DNA from: Scandinavium sp036495715
Lineage (GTDB): Bacteria > Pseudomonadota > Gammaproteobacteria > Enterobacterales > Enterobacteriaceae
NCBI GenBank assembly: GCA_036495715.1
Contig: DASXML010000076.1
Coordinates: 166,111-230,110, forward strand
Length of the DNA stretch: 64,000 nt
Direction: 5' to 3'
Shown here: piece after piece, positions 17,789 through 27,108 of the stretch
How positions within the stretch are numbered: position 1 is the stretch's first letter
Layout: every line of letters begins with the position of its first letter
Program-made: the position numbers and the translations under genes
The notes under the pieces: model-generated
Databases searched by the model: none
Seen by the model: the letters and a program-made list of their open reading frames with translations, nothing else
What the model was told of the DNA's origin: nothing

Positions 17789-19192
17789 ATGCGACACTTT
17801 GATGCGGTACTGATCGGCGCGGGTCAGGCAGCACCTGCTTTAGCGGTGGAATTAGCGGCTCGCGGCCAGCACGTCGCATTAATTGAAGGCAATCTGTTTG
17901 GTGGCACCTGCGTCAATGTCGGGTGTACGCCCACCAAAACGTTGCGTAAATCGGCACGCGTGGCACATATGCTGCGGCGGGCGGCTGAGTTTGGCGTTAT
18001 CAGTGGGCCCGTCAGCGTCGATTTTCCTGCCGCGATGATGCGCATGCGCCAGCGGGTTGAAACGTCGCGCAACGGCTTAGTCGGTTGGCTTGAAGCAACG
18101 GATAAGGTGGAAATGATCCACGGCTGGGCGCGCTTTCTGGGCCGCGATGGCGACAATTTCCTGCTTGAGACCAACGGTGAAACGCTTTCGGCCGCTCGGG
18201 TGTTCCTCAATACCGGTACTCGTGCTTTTATTCCCGATTTGCCCGGTATCGACAGCGTGCCGTATCTCGACAATGCCAGCCTGCTTGCGTTGACCGAATG
18301 CCCGACACATTTGATTATCGTCGGGGCCAGCTACATTGGTCTGGAATTAGGGCAAATCTTCCGCCGCCTTGGCGCTGACGTGTCGATCATTCATCGCGCA
18401 GGCCGGATCGCCGAACGTGAGGACGAGGATATCAGCGAACACATCGCCAGTTTTCTGCGTGCCGAAGGCATCACGTTTTATCTCAACAACAGCATAAACA
18501 GCCTCGCACCGAATGCTGATGGCCTGACCGCGCAGTTGGCCGACGGCAGCACGTTAAGCGGCAGCCATATCCTGTTTGCTACCGGGCGTCAGCCCAATAT
18601 CGAGCGGCTGGATCTTGCCGCCGTCGGCGTCGAAACCGACAAACGCGGATTTGTGCGCACCGATGCACATTTCAACAGCAACGTGGCAGGGATTAAGGCG
18701 CTAGGCGATATCAACGGACGCGGGGCGTTTACCCACACCAGCTATCACGACTACCAAATCGTCCTCGCGGAAATTGACGGCCAGCAGCCAAACGGGCAGT
18801 GGCACGATGCCGATAAGCGGGTGTTGAGCTATGCGATGTTTACCGATCCGCCGCTGGGACGCGTCGGCATTACGCTTGCTCAGGCATGTGAGCGTGTCGC
18901 TCAGGGGCAGCCGGTTTTGGTGGCAGAAATCAGCATGGCTGACGTCAGCCGTGCGAAGGAAGAAAGTGAAACGTTTGGCATGATCCGCCTGATTGTCGAT
19001 GCACAAAGTGAACGCTTTCTGGGTGCGGCCTTTCTCGGGATCGGCGGCGATGAGATCGTGTCGGTGATCTCAAACTATATGGCGACGGGCGCCAGTTACC
19101 GTCTGATGATGCAGACCTTGCCGGTACATCCGACCGTCGCTGAATTTTTGCCCACGGTGTTAGGGCGATTACGTCCATTGTCGATTGAATAG
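17789..19192 (+). CDS. FAD-dependent pyridine nucleotide-disulfide oxidoreductase, mercuric-reductase-like
   Basis: 467-residue class I disulfide oxidoreductase. Residues 1-40 form the FAD-binding fold (AVLIGAGQAAPALA), followed by the redox motif GGTCVNVGCTPTKTL with the two active Cys; the NAD(P) motif VGASYIGLELG is near residue 180, and the C-terminal dimer domain ends with HPTVAEFLP, where the His-Glu of the family is expected. It lacks the N-terminal metal-binding domain and the C-terminal Cys pair of true mercuric reductases, so RclA-like or another disulfide/quinone role is as likely as metal reduction. No counterpart lies between astC and xthA in E. coli. Monocistronic, substrate unknown. 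Confidence 0.85.
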   Translation: MRHFDAVLIGAGQAAPALAVELAARGQHVALIEGNLFGGTCVNVGCTPTKTLRKSARVAHMLRRAAEFGVISGPVSVDFPAAMMRMRQRVETSRNGLVGWLEATDKVEMIHGWARFLGRDGDNFLLETNGETLSAARVFLNTGTRAFIPDLPGIDSVPYLDNASLLALTECPTHLIIVGASYIGLELGQIFRRLGADVSIIHRAGRIAEREDEDISEHIASFLRAEGITFYLNNSINSLAPNADGLTAQLADGSTLSGSHILFATGRQPNIERLDLAAVGVETDKRGFVRTDAHFNSNVAGIKALGDINGRGAFTHTSYHDYQIVLAEIDGQQPNGQWHDADKRVLSYAMFTDPPLGRVGITLAQACERVAQGQPVLVAEISMADVSRAKEESETFGMIRLIVDAQSERFLGAAFLGIGGDEIVSVISNYMATGASYRLMMQTLPVHPTVAEFLPTVLGRLRPLSIE

Positions 19193-19213
19193 CCCCGGCA
19201 ACAGGCCGGGGCT
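19191..19213 (+). terminator. GC-rich hairpin after the oxidoreductase
   Basis: Perfect 8-bp stem AGCCCCGG/CCGGGGCT around a 7-base loop, overlapping the stop codon. No T-run follows, so termination may be weak or Rho-assisted. Confidence 0.5.
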
Positions 19214-19402
19214 AAGGGAAATGCCCCGCAGTACCTGACACCCAACTGCGCGCCAGCACCTCGCCCTTTTCATAGGGGGAAATGGATGTGTAACATTGCC
19301 CTCGATTTCATAGCGAGCGCCCCCACGCGAATCCACAGCAGTCATCCGCCGCAAATTCTGCTAACATCCGTGCATCATTCACCTGACACAGTGGCAGCGA
19401 CT

Positions 19403-20209
19403 ATGAAATTTGTTTCGTTTAATATCAACGGCCTGCGCGCCCGCCCGCATCAACTGGAAGCCATCGTCGAAAAGCATCAGCCTGACGTCATTGGCTTGCA
19501 GGAAACCAAGGTTCATGACGACATGTTCCCGCTGGAAGATGTCGCTAAGCTCGGCTACAACGTGTTTTATCACGGTCAGAAAGGTCACTACGGCGTGGCG
19601 TTGCTGACCAAAGAGACACCGATTTCCGTACGTCGTGGTTTTCCTGGCGATGATGAAGAGGCCCAGCGCCGTATCATCATGGCAGAAATTCCTTCTGCGT
19701 TCGGCAATCTGACGGTGATTAACGGCTATTTCCCGCATGGCGAAAGCCGCGACCATCCGACCAAATTCCCGGCCAAAGCGCAGTTCTACCAGAACCTGCA
19801 AAACTACCTGACCAGCGAGCTGAAAAAAGAAAACCCGGTACTGATCATGGGTGACATGAATATCAGTGCGACGGATCGGGATATCGGTATTGGCGAAGAC
19901 AGCCGCAAGCGCTGGCTGCGCACCGGCAAATGCTCGTTCCTGCCGGAAGAACGCGAGTGGATGGACCGCCTGATGGGTTGGGGCCTGGTGGATACCTTCC
20001 GTCACGCCAACCCGGAAACACAGGACCGTTTCTCGTGGTTCGATTACCGCTCAAAAGGCTTCGATGATAACCGTGGTCTGCGTATCGACCTGCTGCTGGC
20101 AAGCGAAGGTCTGGCACCACACTGCGTTGAAACCGGTATCGACTACGATATTCGCAGCATGGAAAAGCCGTCCGACCACGCGCCAATCTGGGCGACGTTC
20201 AAAAAATAA
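19403..20209 (+). CDS. xthA: Exodeoxyribonuclease III XthA
   Basis: Major AP endonuclease, 3'-5' exonuclease and 3'-phosphodiesterase of base-excision repair; 268 residues as in E. coli. The EEP-superfamily motifs are present: FNINGLRARP, LQETKV with the metal-binding Glu, IMGDMNIS with the catalytic Asp/Asn, and SDHAPIWATF with the catalytic Asp-His. Start ATG at 19403 chosen by identity to the MKFVSFN start; the open frame continues 39 codons upstream without homology. Confidence 0.98.
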   Translation: MKFVSFNINGLRARPHQLEAIVEKHQPDVIGLQETKVHDDMFPLEDVAKLGYNVFYHGQKGHYGVALLTKETPISVRRGFPGDDEEAQRRIIMAEIPSAFGNLTVINGYFPHGESRDHPTKFPAKAQFYQNLQNYLTSELKKENPVLIMGDMNISATDRDIGIGEDSRKRWLRTGKCSFLPEEREWMDRLMGWGLVDTFRHANPETQDRFSWFDYRSKGFDDNRGLRIDLLLASEGLAPHCVETGIDYDIRSMEKPSDHAPIWATFKK

Positions 20210-20217
20210 TCTTTACC

Positions 20218-20250
20218 CGCCTGACGTTGCCCGTCATCGTCAGGCGTTTT
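20218..20250 (+). terminator. Terminator of xthA
   Basis: Perfect 9-bp stem CGCCTGACG/CGTCAGGCG with an 11-base loop followed by TTTTC, eight bases after the xthA stop. Confidence 0.85.
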
Positions 20251-20364
20251 CTGCTTTACTTGCGTAATCTCAAAGACATGGCCCGGCTGATACAGGGTAA
20301 AATGCCCGCCTTCTGAAATCCCCCCGCCGACACGGAGAACCCGGATGCCAAAAAAGTTCTGACC

Positions 20365-21051
20365 GTGCAAGCGCTGAAGCTCCCGCTGCTGTTGATAACC
20401 GCCTGTGCCTTGCTGGTCGCTTATCTGTTGTTGCCGGAAGTGAAAACGTTTTTCGACGCCAGCCACGCGGCATTCTCGACGCTCGATCAAGCTGCGATTG
20501 AGCGGTTCATCCAGTCCTGGGGTCCGCAAGCCGTGGTCGTTTCGTTCTTTTTGATGATCCTGCAAGCCATTGTCGCCCCGCTGCCCGCCTTTTTAATCAC
20601 CTTCGCTAACGCCTCACTGTTTGGCGCATTCTGGGGCGCGGTGCTGTCGTGGAGCAGTTCGATGGTCGGAGCGGCGCTGTGCTTTTACATTGCCCGAATT
20701 CTGGGGCGTGGCGCGGTGGAAAAACTGACCGGCAAAACGGTACTTGAGAGCATGGACGGTTTTTTTGAGCGCTACGGTAAGCACACCATTTTACTTTGTC
20801 GTCTGCTACCCTTTGTGCCGTTCGACCCGATTAGCTATGCCGCAGGGCTGACCTCGATGCGTTTTCGTCAGTTCTTTTTCGCCACCGGCCTGGGACAGCT
20901 GCCCGCCACCCTCGTCTATTCCTGCGTCGGCAGTTTGCTTGTCGGCGGTACATACTGGCTGGTAACCGGGCTGTTGATTGTCTTTGCCCTGGCTATCCTC
21001 ATTGTGATGACCAAAAAAATCTATCTTGACCGCCAAAAGAGGCTCCGATAA
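20365..21051 (+). CDS. TVP38/TMEM64-family membrane protein (YdjX/YdjZ-like), start disturbed
   Basis: 228 residues, five to six hydrophobic segments, with the DedA/SNARE-associated signature FERYGKHTILLCRLLPFVPFD followed by the SYAAGLTSM region. Function in bacteria is not well defined (DedA relatives act as lipid scramblases or flippases). As written, the frame opens with a GTG at 20365 without Shine-Dalgarno. A better start, ATG at 20345 behind GGAG, stops after five codons, but one extra A in the A6 run at 20350-20355 would join it in frame as MPKKVLTVQ. The stop overlaps the ynjB ATG by one base, so it probably belongs to the ynjBCD transcript. Confidence 0.78.
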   Translation: MQALKLPLLLITACALLVAYLLLPEVKTFFDASHAAFSTLDQAAIERFIQSWGPQAVVVSFFLMILQAIVAPLPAFLITFANASLFGAFWGAVLSWSSSMVGAALCFYIARILGRGAVEKLTGKTVLESMDGFFERYGKHTILLCRLLPFVPFDPISYAAGLTSMRFRQFFFATGLGQLPATLVYSCVGSLLVGGTYWLVTGLLIVFALAILIVMTKKIYLDRQKRLR

Positions 21052-22214
21052 TGCGCACGCTTTCCCGCCGTTTGTTATGGATAACGTTGTTCGCCACCAG
21101 TCCGCTCGCGCTTTCCGCTACGTCCTGGCAGCAAACGGAACAGGAGGCTCGCGGGCAAACCGTGTGGTTCAATGCCTGGGGCGGCGACCAGGCGGTCAAT
21201 CGCTATCTCGACTGGGTCAGCGGTGAAGTAAAACGCGATTACGGCGTGACGCTTAACATCGTGCATCTCGCCGATGCCGCCGACGCGGTAAAACGGATAC
21301 AAACCGAAGCCAGCGCCGGGCGCACCACAGGCGGTTCGGTGGATTTACTGTGGGTCAACGGCGAAAATTTCCGTACGCTAAAAGAAGCCAATCTGCTGAA
21401 AACCGACTGGGCGCAGACGCTGCCGAACTGGCGTTATGTTGATCGGCAAAAGCCAGTGCTGGAGGATTTTTCGATTCCCACACAAGGCGCGGAATCGCCG
21501 TGGGGTAGCGCTCAATTGACGTTTATTGCGCGTCGGGAACAAACGCCGCAGCCGCCGTTATCCCCACAAGCGCTGCTCGACTTTGCCACCGCGCATCCGG
21601 GAACGGTGACCTATCCGCGCCCGCCTGACTTCACCGCCACGGCGTTTCTTGAGCAGCTGTTGTTGAGTCTCACCGATCGGCCTGACGCGCTAACACAACC
21701 ACCGGATGACACCACGTTTTCTGCCGTCACCGCGCCGTTGTGGGCCTATCTTGATAAATTGCATCCACAGCTTTGGCGCAAAGGCAGCGATTTCCCCGCC
21801 TCTCCGGCGCGGATGGACGCCATGCTTACCAATGGCACATTACGCCTGTCGCTGACGTTCAACCCAATGCACGCCAGCCAGAAAGTGGACAGCGGCGAAC
21901 TGCCGAAAGACAGCTACAGCTTTGGTTTTAGCCACGGCATGATAGGAAACGTCCATTTCGTCACTATTCCGGCCAACGCCCGTTCAGTGGCTGGCGCACA
22001 CATTGTGGCGAATTTCCTGCTTTCCCCCGCCGCTCAACAGCGTAAAGCCGACCCCGCCATATGGGGCGATCCGACGGTGCTTGATCTGAGCAAACTCCCG
22101 GAACCCTGGCCGGCGGGCCAGCGTGTAAAAACGCCACCGGTACTGAAAGAACCGCACGCCGCCTGGGTTAACGCGCTGGAGCAGGAATGGCTGCGCCGTT
22201 ACGGCACGCATTAA
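21051..22214 (+). CDS. ynjB: ABC transporter periplasmic solute-binding protein YnjB
   Basis: 387 residues with an N-terminal Sec signal peptide (hydrophobic core about residues 8-22). Belongs to the extracellular solute-binding family 1-like group; the E. coli homologue's substrate is unknown. No lipobox is seen, so a soluble periplasmic protein is expected. It starts one base inside the preceding gene's stop and its 3' end overlaps ynjC by 28 bases, so binding protein, permease and ATPase form one translationally coupled unit. Confidence 0.92.
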   Translation: MRTLSRRLLWITLFATSPLALSATSWQQTEQEARGQTVWFNAWGGDQAVNRYLDWVSGEVKRDYGVTLNIVHLADAADAVKRIQTEASAGRTTGGSVDLLWVNGENFRTLKEANLLKTDWAQTLPNWRYVDRQKPVLEDFSIPTQGAESPWGSAQLTFIARREQTPQPPLSPQALLDFATAHPGTVTYPRPPDFTATAFLEQLLLSLTDRPDALTQPPDDTTFSAVTAPLWAYLDKLHPQLWRKGSDFPASPARMDAMLTNGTLRLSLTFNPMHASQKVDSGELPKDSYSFGFSHGMIGNVHFVTIPANARSVAGAHIVANFLLSPAAQQRKADPAIWGDPTVLDLSKLPEPWPAGQRVKTPPVLKEPHAAWVNALEQEWLRRYGTH

Positions 22215-23722
22215 TTGCGCTGCTGTGGGCGGCGATGAGCCTGATTTATCTGCCGTTGCTGCCCGCCGCAGTTCAGCTTTTCACCCCCGCATTCAGCCAA
22301 ACGAACTGGCTGGCGCTTTTTGACGATCCGCAATTACCGCAGGCGGCACTGGCTACCCTCATTTCTACGTTGGTCGCCATTATCGGCGCACTGCTTATCG
22401 CGTTAAGCGTTGTCGCAGCGTTGTGGCCTTCTCGCCACTGGCAGCGCCTCTCAGCCCGCCTTCCTTTACTGCTCGCACTGCCGCACGTGGCCTTTGCGAC
22501 AGCGGCATTACTGCTGTTTGCCGAAGGCGGCTGGCTATTTCGAGTGTTCCCGCAACTCACCCCATTTATCGATCGCTACGGCATCGGGCTGGGTCTGACG
22601 CTGGCGGTCAAAGAGAGCGTTTTTTTACTGTGGGCGATTTTCGCGCTGCTGGGCGAAAAACGGCTGGCTGAGCAAGGTCTGACGCTGCGCAGCCAGGGCT
22701 ACGGGCGCTGGCAATGTCTGGCGTGGATTGTCCTGCCCCGGCTGCTGCCGCAGTTGCGTATCGTTTTGCTGGCAACGACGACGTGGACTTTATCGGCGGT
22801 CGATGTGGCGATCGTCCTCGGGCCGGGAAATCCCCCGACGCTGGCGGTGCTGGCGTGGCGATGGCTTTCGCAGGGCGACGCGCTGCAACAGGCGCAGGGC
22901 TCACTGGTGTGCCTGTTGCTGTTGTTGTTGCTTGCCGCGCTGATGCTCATCGCGCATTTTTTATGGCGAATATTCCGCATCCGTGTCCCCGATTTTCAGG
23001 GTGTTCGCCATCCTCAACCGTGGGCCACGCCCGGGCATTTTTTGGCCTGGCTGCTGCCCTGTTGCGGTCTGTTATGCGTAGTAACGCTGGCGCTGCTGGC
23101 AGACACGCAATTCGCCAATCGGGAAAGCATCAATAACAGCTTGTGGCTGGCGCTCGGTTCAACGTTTATCAGCGCCGCACTGTGCCTGTTGTGGCTGGAA
23201 TTTGGCCCGCAGCGGTTCACCGTTTGGATTTGGCTGCCGTTGATACTGCCTGCGCTGCCGCTTGCCGCCGGGCAATATCAACTGGCGCTGCTAAGCTGGC
23301 AGGACGGTGAATGGCTGACGGTGCTGTGGGGCCATTTGTTGTGGGTGGTGCCGTGGATGCTGTTTATTTTGCTGCCCGCCTGGCGACGGCTCGACGCACG
23401 TCTGTTGATTATCGCCCGCACGCTGGGCTGGGGACGCTGGCGTTGCTTCTGGCAGGTGAAATGCCCGTTATTGCTTCGTCCTCTGTTAGCGGCTTTGGCG
23501 GTGGGCTTTTCAGTCAGCATTGCGCAATATTTGCCGACGCTGTGGCTCGGTGCCGGACGCATCACCACGCTGACCACCGATGCCGTGGCGCTCAGCAGCG
23601 GCGGTAATATGTCGATGCTTGCCACTCAGGCGCTGTGGCAATTGCTGCTGCCTGGCCTCTTTTTCCTGCTCATTGCCTTACTGTTGAGGCTGACAGGTCA
23701 TTTAAGACAAGGACTGCGCTGA
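22187..23722 (+). CDS. ynjC: ABC transporter fused permease YnjC
   Basis: 511 residues, about twelve transmembrane segments: two binding-protein-dependent permease domains fused in one chain. The EAA-type loops LRSQGYGRWQCLAWIVLP (first half) and ARTLGWGRWRCFWQVKCP (second half) contact the YnjD ATPase. The protein matches E. coli YnjC along its length. Start ATG at 22187 lies inside the end of ynjB; the stop overlaps the ynjD ATG. Substrate unknown; thiamine or sulfur-compound transport has been suggested only from the layout and the ynjE neighbour. Confidence 0.92.
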   Translation: MAAPLRHALIALLWAAMSLIYLPLLPAAVQLFTPAFSQTNWLALFDDPQLPQAALATLISTLVAIIGALLIALSVVAALWPSRHWQRLSARLPLLLALPHVAFATAALLLFAEGGWLFRVFPQLTPFIDRYGIGLGLTLAVKESVFLLWAIFALLGEKRLAEQGLTLRSQGYGRWQCLAWIVLPRLLPQLRIVLLATTTWTLSAVDVAIVLGPGNPPTLAVLAWRWLSQGDALQQAQGSLVCLLLLLLLAALMLIAHFLWRIFRIRVPDFQGVRHPQPWATPGHFLAWLLPCCGLLCVVTLALLADTQFANRESINNSLWLALGSTFISAALCLLWLEFGPQRFTVWIWLPLILPALPLAAGQYQLALLSWQDGEWLTVLWGHLLWVVPWMLFILLPAWRRLDARLLIIARTLGWGRWRCFWQVKCPLLLRPLLAALAVGFSVSIAQYLPTLWLGAGRITTLTTDAVALSSGGNMSMLATQALWQLLLPGLFFLLIALLLRLTGHLRQGLR

Positions 23723-24354
23723 TGTTGCACGTTGATAAATTAACGTTACAGTGTCACAAAAAAGCGTTACTCAGCAACGTGAGCTTTCACGTCGACAACG
23801 GTGAAATTCTGACATTGATGGGTGCTTCCGGCAGCGGTAAATCTACGCTATTAGCATGGATGGCGGGCACGCTGGATAGCCCGTTTCAGGCAAACGGTGA
23901 ACTGTGGCTAAATGACAGGCGCTGCGACGGATTGCCCACAGAAGCGCGACGTATCGGCATTCTGTTTCAGGATGCGCTGCTGTTTGACCACTTTAGCGTG
24001 GGACAGAATCTACTGCTGGCCCTCCCCGGCGGCGTTCCGCGCCATCAACGCCGGGCAAGCGCAGAAGCAGCGCTGAGTAACGCCGGGCTGGGTGGATTTT
24101 ATTCCCGCGACCCGGCAACGTTATCCGGCGGCCAACGGGCGCGTGTCGCGCTATTACGTTCGCTACTGGCAGAACCCGAAGCCCTGCTGCTCGACGAACC
24201 GTTCAGCGGGCTGGATGCGGCGCTGCGCGACAGTTTCCGCGCGTGGGTTTTCGCCGAAGTGAAACAGCGCAACATTCCTGTGATTCTGGTGACGCACGAC
24301 GTGGAAGATATTCCACCCGATGGACGCGGTCTGCGGCTTGAAAGCTGGGGCTAA
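23722..24354 (+). CDS. ynjD: ABC transporter ATP-binding protein YnjD
   Basis: ATPase energising the YnjBCD importer, 210 residues. Walker A GASGSGKST, Q-loop GILFQD, signature LSGGQRARV and Walker B ALLLDEP are all intact, with the switch His in VILVTHD. The ATG at 23722 overlaps the ynjC stop (ATGA), the usual coupled arrangement; a longer in-frame reading inside ynjC is rejected. Confidence 0.94.
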   Translation: MLHVDKLTLQCHKKALLSNVSFHVDNGEILTLMGASGSGKSTLLAWMAGTLDSPFQANGELWLNDRRCDGLPTEARRIGILFQDALLFDHFSVGQNLLLALPGGVPRHQRRASAEAALSNAGLGGFYSRDPATLSGGQRARVALLRSLLAEPEALLLDEPFSGLDAALRDSFRAWVFAEVKQRNIPVILVTHDVEDIPPDGRGLRLESWG

Positions 24355-24429
24355 GCTGCGCCAGCGCAAGGTTTTTCCTATAACGGGCGTTCAGAATGGC
24401 GCTTCAATTTTCTTCTGACGGGCAATTCG

Positions 24430-25737
24430 ATGAAACGTGTTTCTCAACTGACCGCGCTGGCCCTGCTGATCGGGCTGTCTTCCTCCACGACTTTCGCCGC
24501 TGATAGGCTTTCCCCTCTCAGTTTTAACCAACTGCAGGCGCAAAAAGGCGTCGCCATTGATACGCGCCTGAGTGCGTTTTACAACGGCTGGCCACAGACG
24601 TTGAAGGGGCCAAAAGGCCATGAACCGGCGGCGCTCAATCTTTCAGCCGGTTGGCTTTCGGCGATGAACGACGCACAGTTCGGCGAGTGGGTCACGCAAC
24701 ACCAGCTTCAGTCGTCCACACCTGTGGCGCTGTATGGCGCAGAGAAAGATAACGCGGCGGTCGCTGCACGTCTGAAAAAAGCAGGAATCACACGCATCAG
24801 CCTGCTGAGTGATGCCCTCCAACAACCCGATCGTCTGCAAAAGCTGCCGCATTTTGAACAACTGGTTTATCCGCAGTGGCTGCATGATTTACAGCAAGAC
24901 AAAGCTGTCACCGCCGCACCACAAGGCGACTGGAAAGTGATTGAGGCCGCCTGGGGGGCGCCAAAATTCTTCCTCCTGAGCCATATCCCAGGCGCGGGCT
25001 ATATCGACACCAATGACATCGAAAGTGAACCATTGTGGAATAAAGTCTCTGACGACAAACTGAAAGCGCTGCTGGCAAAACAGGGCATCCGTCACGACAC
25101 CACCGTGATTTTGTATGGACGTGATGTTTACGCCGCCGCGCGCGTGGCGCAAATCCTGTTATATGCAGGCGTGAAAGACGTGCGCCTGCTCGACGGCGGC
25201 TGGAAAACCTGGTCCGATGCGGGTCTGCCTGTCGAACGCGGCACGCCGGGTAAAGTGGCACCGGCACCTGATTTCGGCGCGCCCCTTCCGGGCCAGCCGC
25301 AGCTGATGCTGGATGAACAACAGGCGCGCGGTTTACTGCACCGTAAAGACGCGTCGCTGGTCAGTATTCGTTCATGGCCGGAGTTTATCGGCACCACCAG
25401 CGGCTACAGCTACATCAAGCCAAAAGGTGAAATCGCCGGGGCGCGCTGGGGCCACGCGGGCAGTGATTCGACGCACATGGAAGATTTCCACAACCCGGAC
25501 GGCACTATGCGTAGCGCCGATGACATTGCCGCGATGTGGGCCGAATGGCATATTCTGCCGTCACAGCAGGTGTCATTCTATTGCGGCACAGGCTGGCGCG
25601 CCTCCGAAACCTTCATGTATGCCCGCGCGATGGGCTGGCAGAACATTTCGGTGTACGACGGCGGTTGGTATGAGTGGAGCCAGAACGCGAAGAACCCGGT
25701 GAGCCACGGCGAGCGCGGGCCGGATTCAACGCTGTAA
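24430..25737 (+). CDS. ynjE: Periplasmic triple-rhodanese sulfurtransferase YnjE
   Basis: 435 residues with a Sec signal peptide (cleavage near TTFAA) and three consecutive rhodanese-like domains, of which only the last carries the active-site loop CGTGWR with its persulfide Cys, as in E. coli YnjE. Thiosulfate or other sulfane-sulfur transferase activity is expected. It follows ynjD by 75 bases and probably belongs to the same expression unit; the pairing with an ABC importer suggests a sulfur-containing substrate, which is inference. Confidence 0.93.
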   Translation: MKRVSQLTALALLIGLSSSTTFAADRLSPLSFNQLQAQKGVAIDTRLSAFYNGWPQTLKGPKGHEPAALNLSAGWLSAMNDAQFGEWVTQHQLQSSTPVALYGAEKDNAAVAARLKKAGITRISLLSDALQQPDRLQKLPHFEQLVYPQWLHDLQQDKAVTAAPQGDWKVIEAAWGAPKFFLLSHIPGAGYIDTNDIESEPLWNKVSDDKLKALLAKQGIRHDTTVILYGRDVYAAARVAQILLYAGVKDVRLLDGGWKTWSDAGLPVERGTPGKVAPAPDFGAPLPGQPQLMLDEQQARGLLHRKDASLVSIRSWPEFIGTTSGYSYIKPKGEIAGARWGHAGSDSTHMEDFHNPDGTMRSADDIAAMWAEWHILPSQQVSFYCGTGWRASETFMYARAMGWQNISVYDGGWYEWSQNAKNPVSHGERGPDSTL

Positions 25738-25748
25738 TCGTTTGTGTT

Positions 25749-25853
25749 GCCCGGCGGCGCTATCGCTTGCGCGGGCCTACGAGAGCAATGTAGGCCCGCG
25801 CAATACACACGACGAGAGCATTGTAGGCCCGCGCAAGCGCAGCGCCGCCGGGC
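25749..25853. repeat. REP/BIME cluster between ynjE and ynjF
   Basis: Three REP-type palindromic units in about 105 bases: a unit beginning GCCCGGCGGCGC at 25749, a GTAGGCCCGCGC unit near 25792 and an inverted unit ending GCGCCGCCGGGC at 25853. The outer units are inverted to each other, which defines a BIME; such elements often lie between convergent genes, as here. Confidence 0.85.
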
Positions 25854-25859
25854 AAAAAG

Positions 25860-26471
25860 TCAGAGACGTTTTAACGTCAGATACCCGCTCCATACCCGCG
25901 TCAATGTGGTCAACCAACACAGTCCACCGAAAATCCACGCCATCCACACGAAAGACTGAGGAAACAGACAGCTCAGCGCAAACAGCGCGATCGTTTCCGT
26001 GCCTTCGGTTAATCCACCGAGATAATAAAACGATTTATGCGCGTAGCCAGGATTGTCGATACTGTGTTTTGCCGCCAGCGCCGCGAAGGCCAAAAAACTG
26101 CTGCCGGTGCCGATAAACGCAAACAGCAGCCAACTGCCCGCCAGCGCGTTAGTCAGGGGGTCCGCGAGAATAAAGCCAAACGGCACCAGCGCGTAAAACA
26201 AAAAATCCAGTGCGATATCAAGAAAACCGCCCGCATCGGTCAGCCCGCGTCGCCGCGCCAGCGCGCCGTCCAGCCCGTCGAGCATGCGGTTCAGCACAAT
26301 AGCCACCAGTGCCGCTAAATACCAGCCTAACGCCAGAAACGGCAGCGTCAGCACACCCATAGCGAAACCAATAAGCGTCACGCCATCCGGCGAAATGCCC
26401 GGTCTGTCGATCATGTAAGCCAGCCGGTTTAGCGACGGTTTGAGACGAGGGTGCAGATGGCGGTCAAGCAT
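25860..26471 (-). CDS. ynjF: CDP-alcohol phosphatidyltransferase-family protein YnjF
   Basis: 203-residue integral membrane enzyme of the CDP-alcohol phosphatidyltransferase family. The metal-binding signature DGLDGALARR followed by GGFLDIALD shows the conserved DG, AR, G and two Asp. About six hydrophobic segments. The actual alcohol acceptor is unknown. The start codon overlaps the end of ynjA by eight bases, making a two-gene unit that in E. coli is arranged differently. Confidence 0.88.
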   Translation of the reverse strand: MLDRHLHPRLKPSLNRLAYMIDRPGISPDGVTLIGFAMGVLTLPFLALGWYLAALVAIVLNRMLDGLDGALARRRGLTDAGGFLDIALDFLFYALVPFGFILADPLTNALAGSWLLFAFIGTGSSFLAFAALAAKHSIDNPGYAHKSFYYLGGLTEGTETIALFALSCLFPQSFVWMAWIFGGLCWLTTLTRVWSGYLTLKRL

Positions 26472-27030
26472 GGGGCTTTCTCGTCACATCACACAGCCCT
26501 TGCGAAGGGATATCCAGCGCAGCGTTAAAACGTGCCGAGAGATTCTGGAACGCCACCAGCGCGGTGATTTCGCAGATAGTCTCATCGTCGTAGAACGATT
26601 TCAGCGTCGCTTTTTGCTGATCGGTTATCAGCGGCGGCGTGGCGGTCATCGCGTCGGCGTAATCCAGTGCGGCACGTTCTGCCTCACTGAACAGCGTTGA
26701 ACATTGCCAATGCGCGACGGCCTGCACTTTCTCCAGCGAGTTGCTGCGCTGCGCCAGCCGAAGGCTATTGGCATCGATACAAAACGCGCAGTGGCACTGT
26801 TGAGAAACGCGGGTCATCAACATCGCCCGCAGCTCCGGTGAGAGACGCGCTTTTTTGCGCTCCAGCCAACCCACAAACAGCGCGACCAGCCAAAAAAGAC
26901 GTGGCATTCTCCCCCACCAGCGCGTGGGGTTCAGCACCTCGCCGTAGTGTTTCTTTTGCATTTTGACAATCGGCGCAAGCGACGTCGGTATTTTACCCAG
27001 CGGCGGCACCCATGGCTGACGTTTTTTCAC
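26464..27030 (-). CDS. ynjA: AhpD-like carboxymuconolactone-decarboxylase-family protein YnjA
   Basis: 188 residues of the AhpD/CMD alkylhydroperoxidase-like family, with a CAFC motif (CxxC) in the helical core region and the NLSARFNAALDIPSQGLC tail conserved with E. coli YnjA. Start GTG at 27030 chosen because CAGGAG lies seven bases upstream; the open frame continues upstream without a ribosome site into the nudG leader. In E. coli ynjA precedes ynjB; here it heads a ynjA-ynjF pair on the other strand. Confidence 0.86.
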   Translation of the reverse strand: MKKRQPWVPPLGKIPTSLAPIVKMQKKHYGEVLNPTRWWGRMPRLFWLVALFVGWLERKKARLSPELRAMLMTRVSQQCHCAFCIDANSLRLAQRSNSLEKVQAVAHWQCSTLFSEAERAALDYADAMTATPPLITDQQKATLKSFYDDETICEITALVAFQNLSARFNAALDIPSQGLCDVTRKPHA

Positions 27031-27108
27031 CCAGAAACTCCTGCAGAACTTTAGATTTATCAACGGCAGAGATAGTATGGCACGCCCCGAACAGGAACCT
27101 TGACCTCT

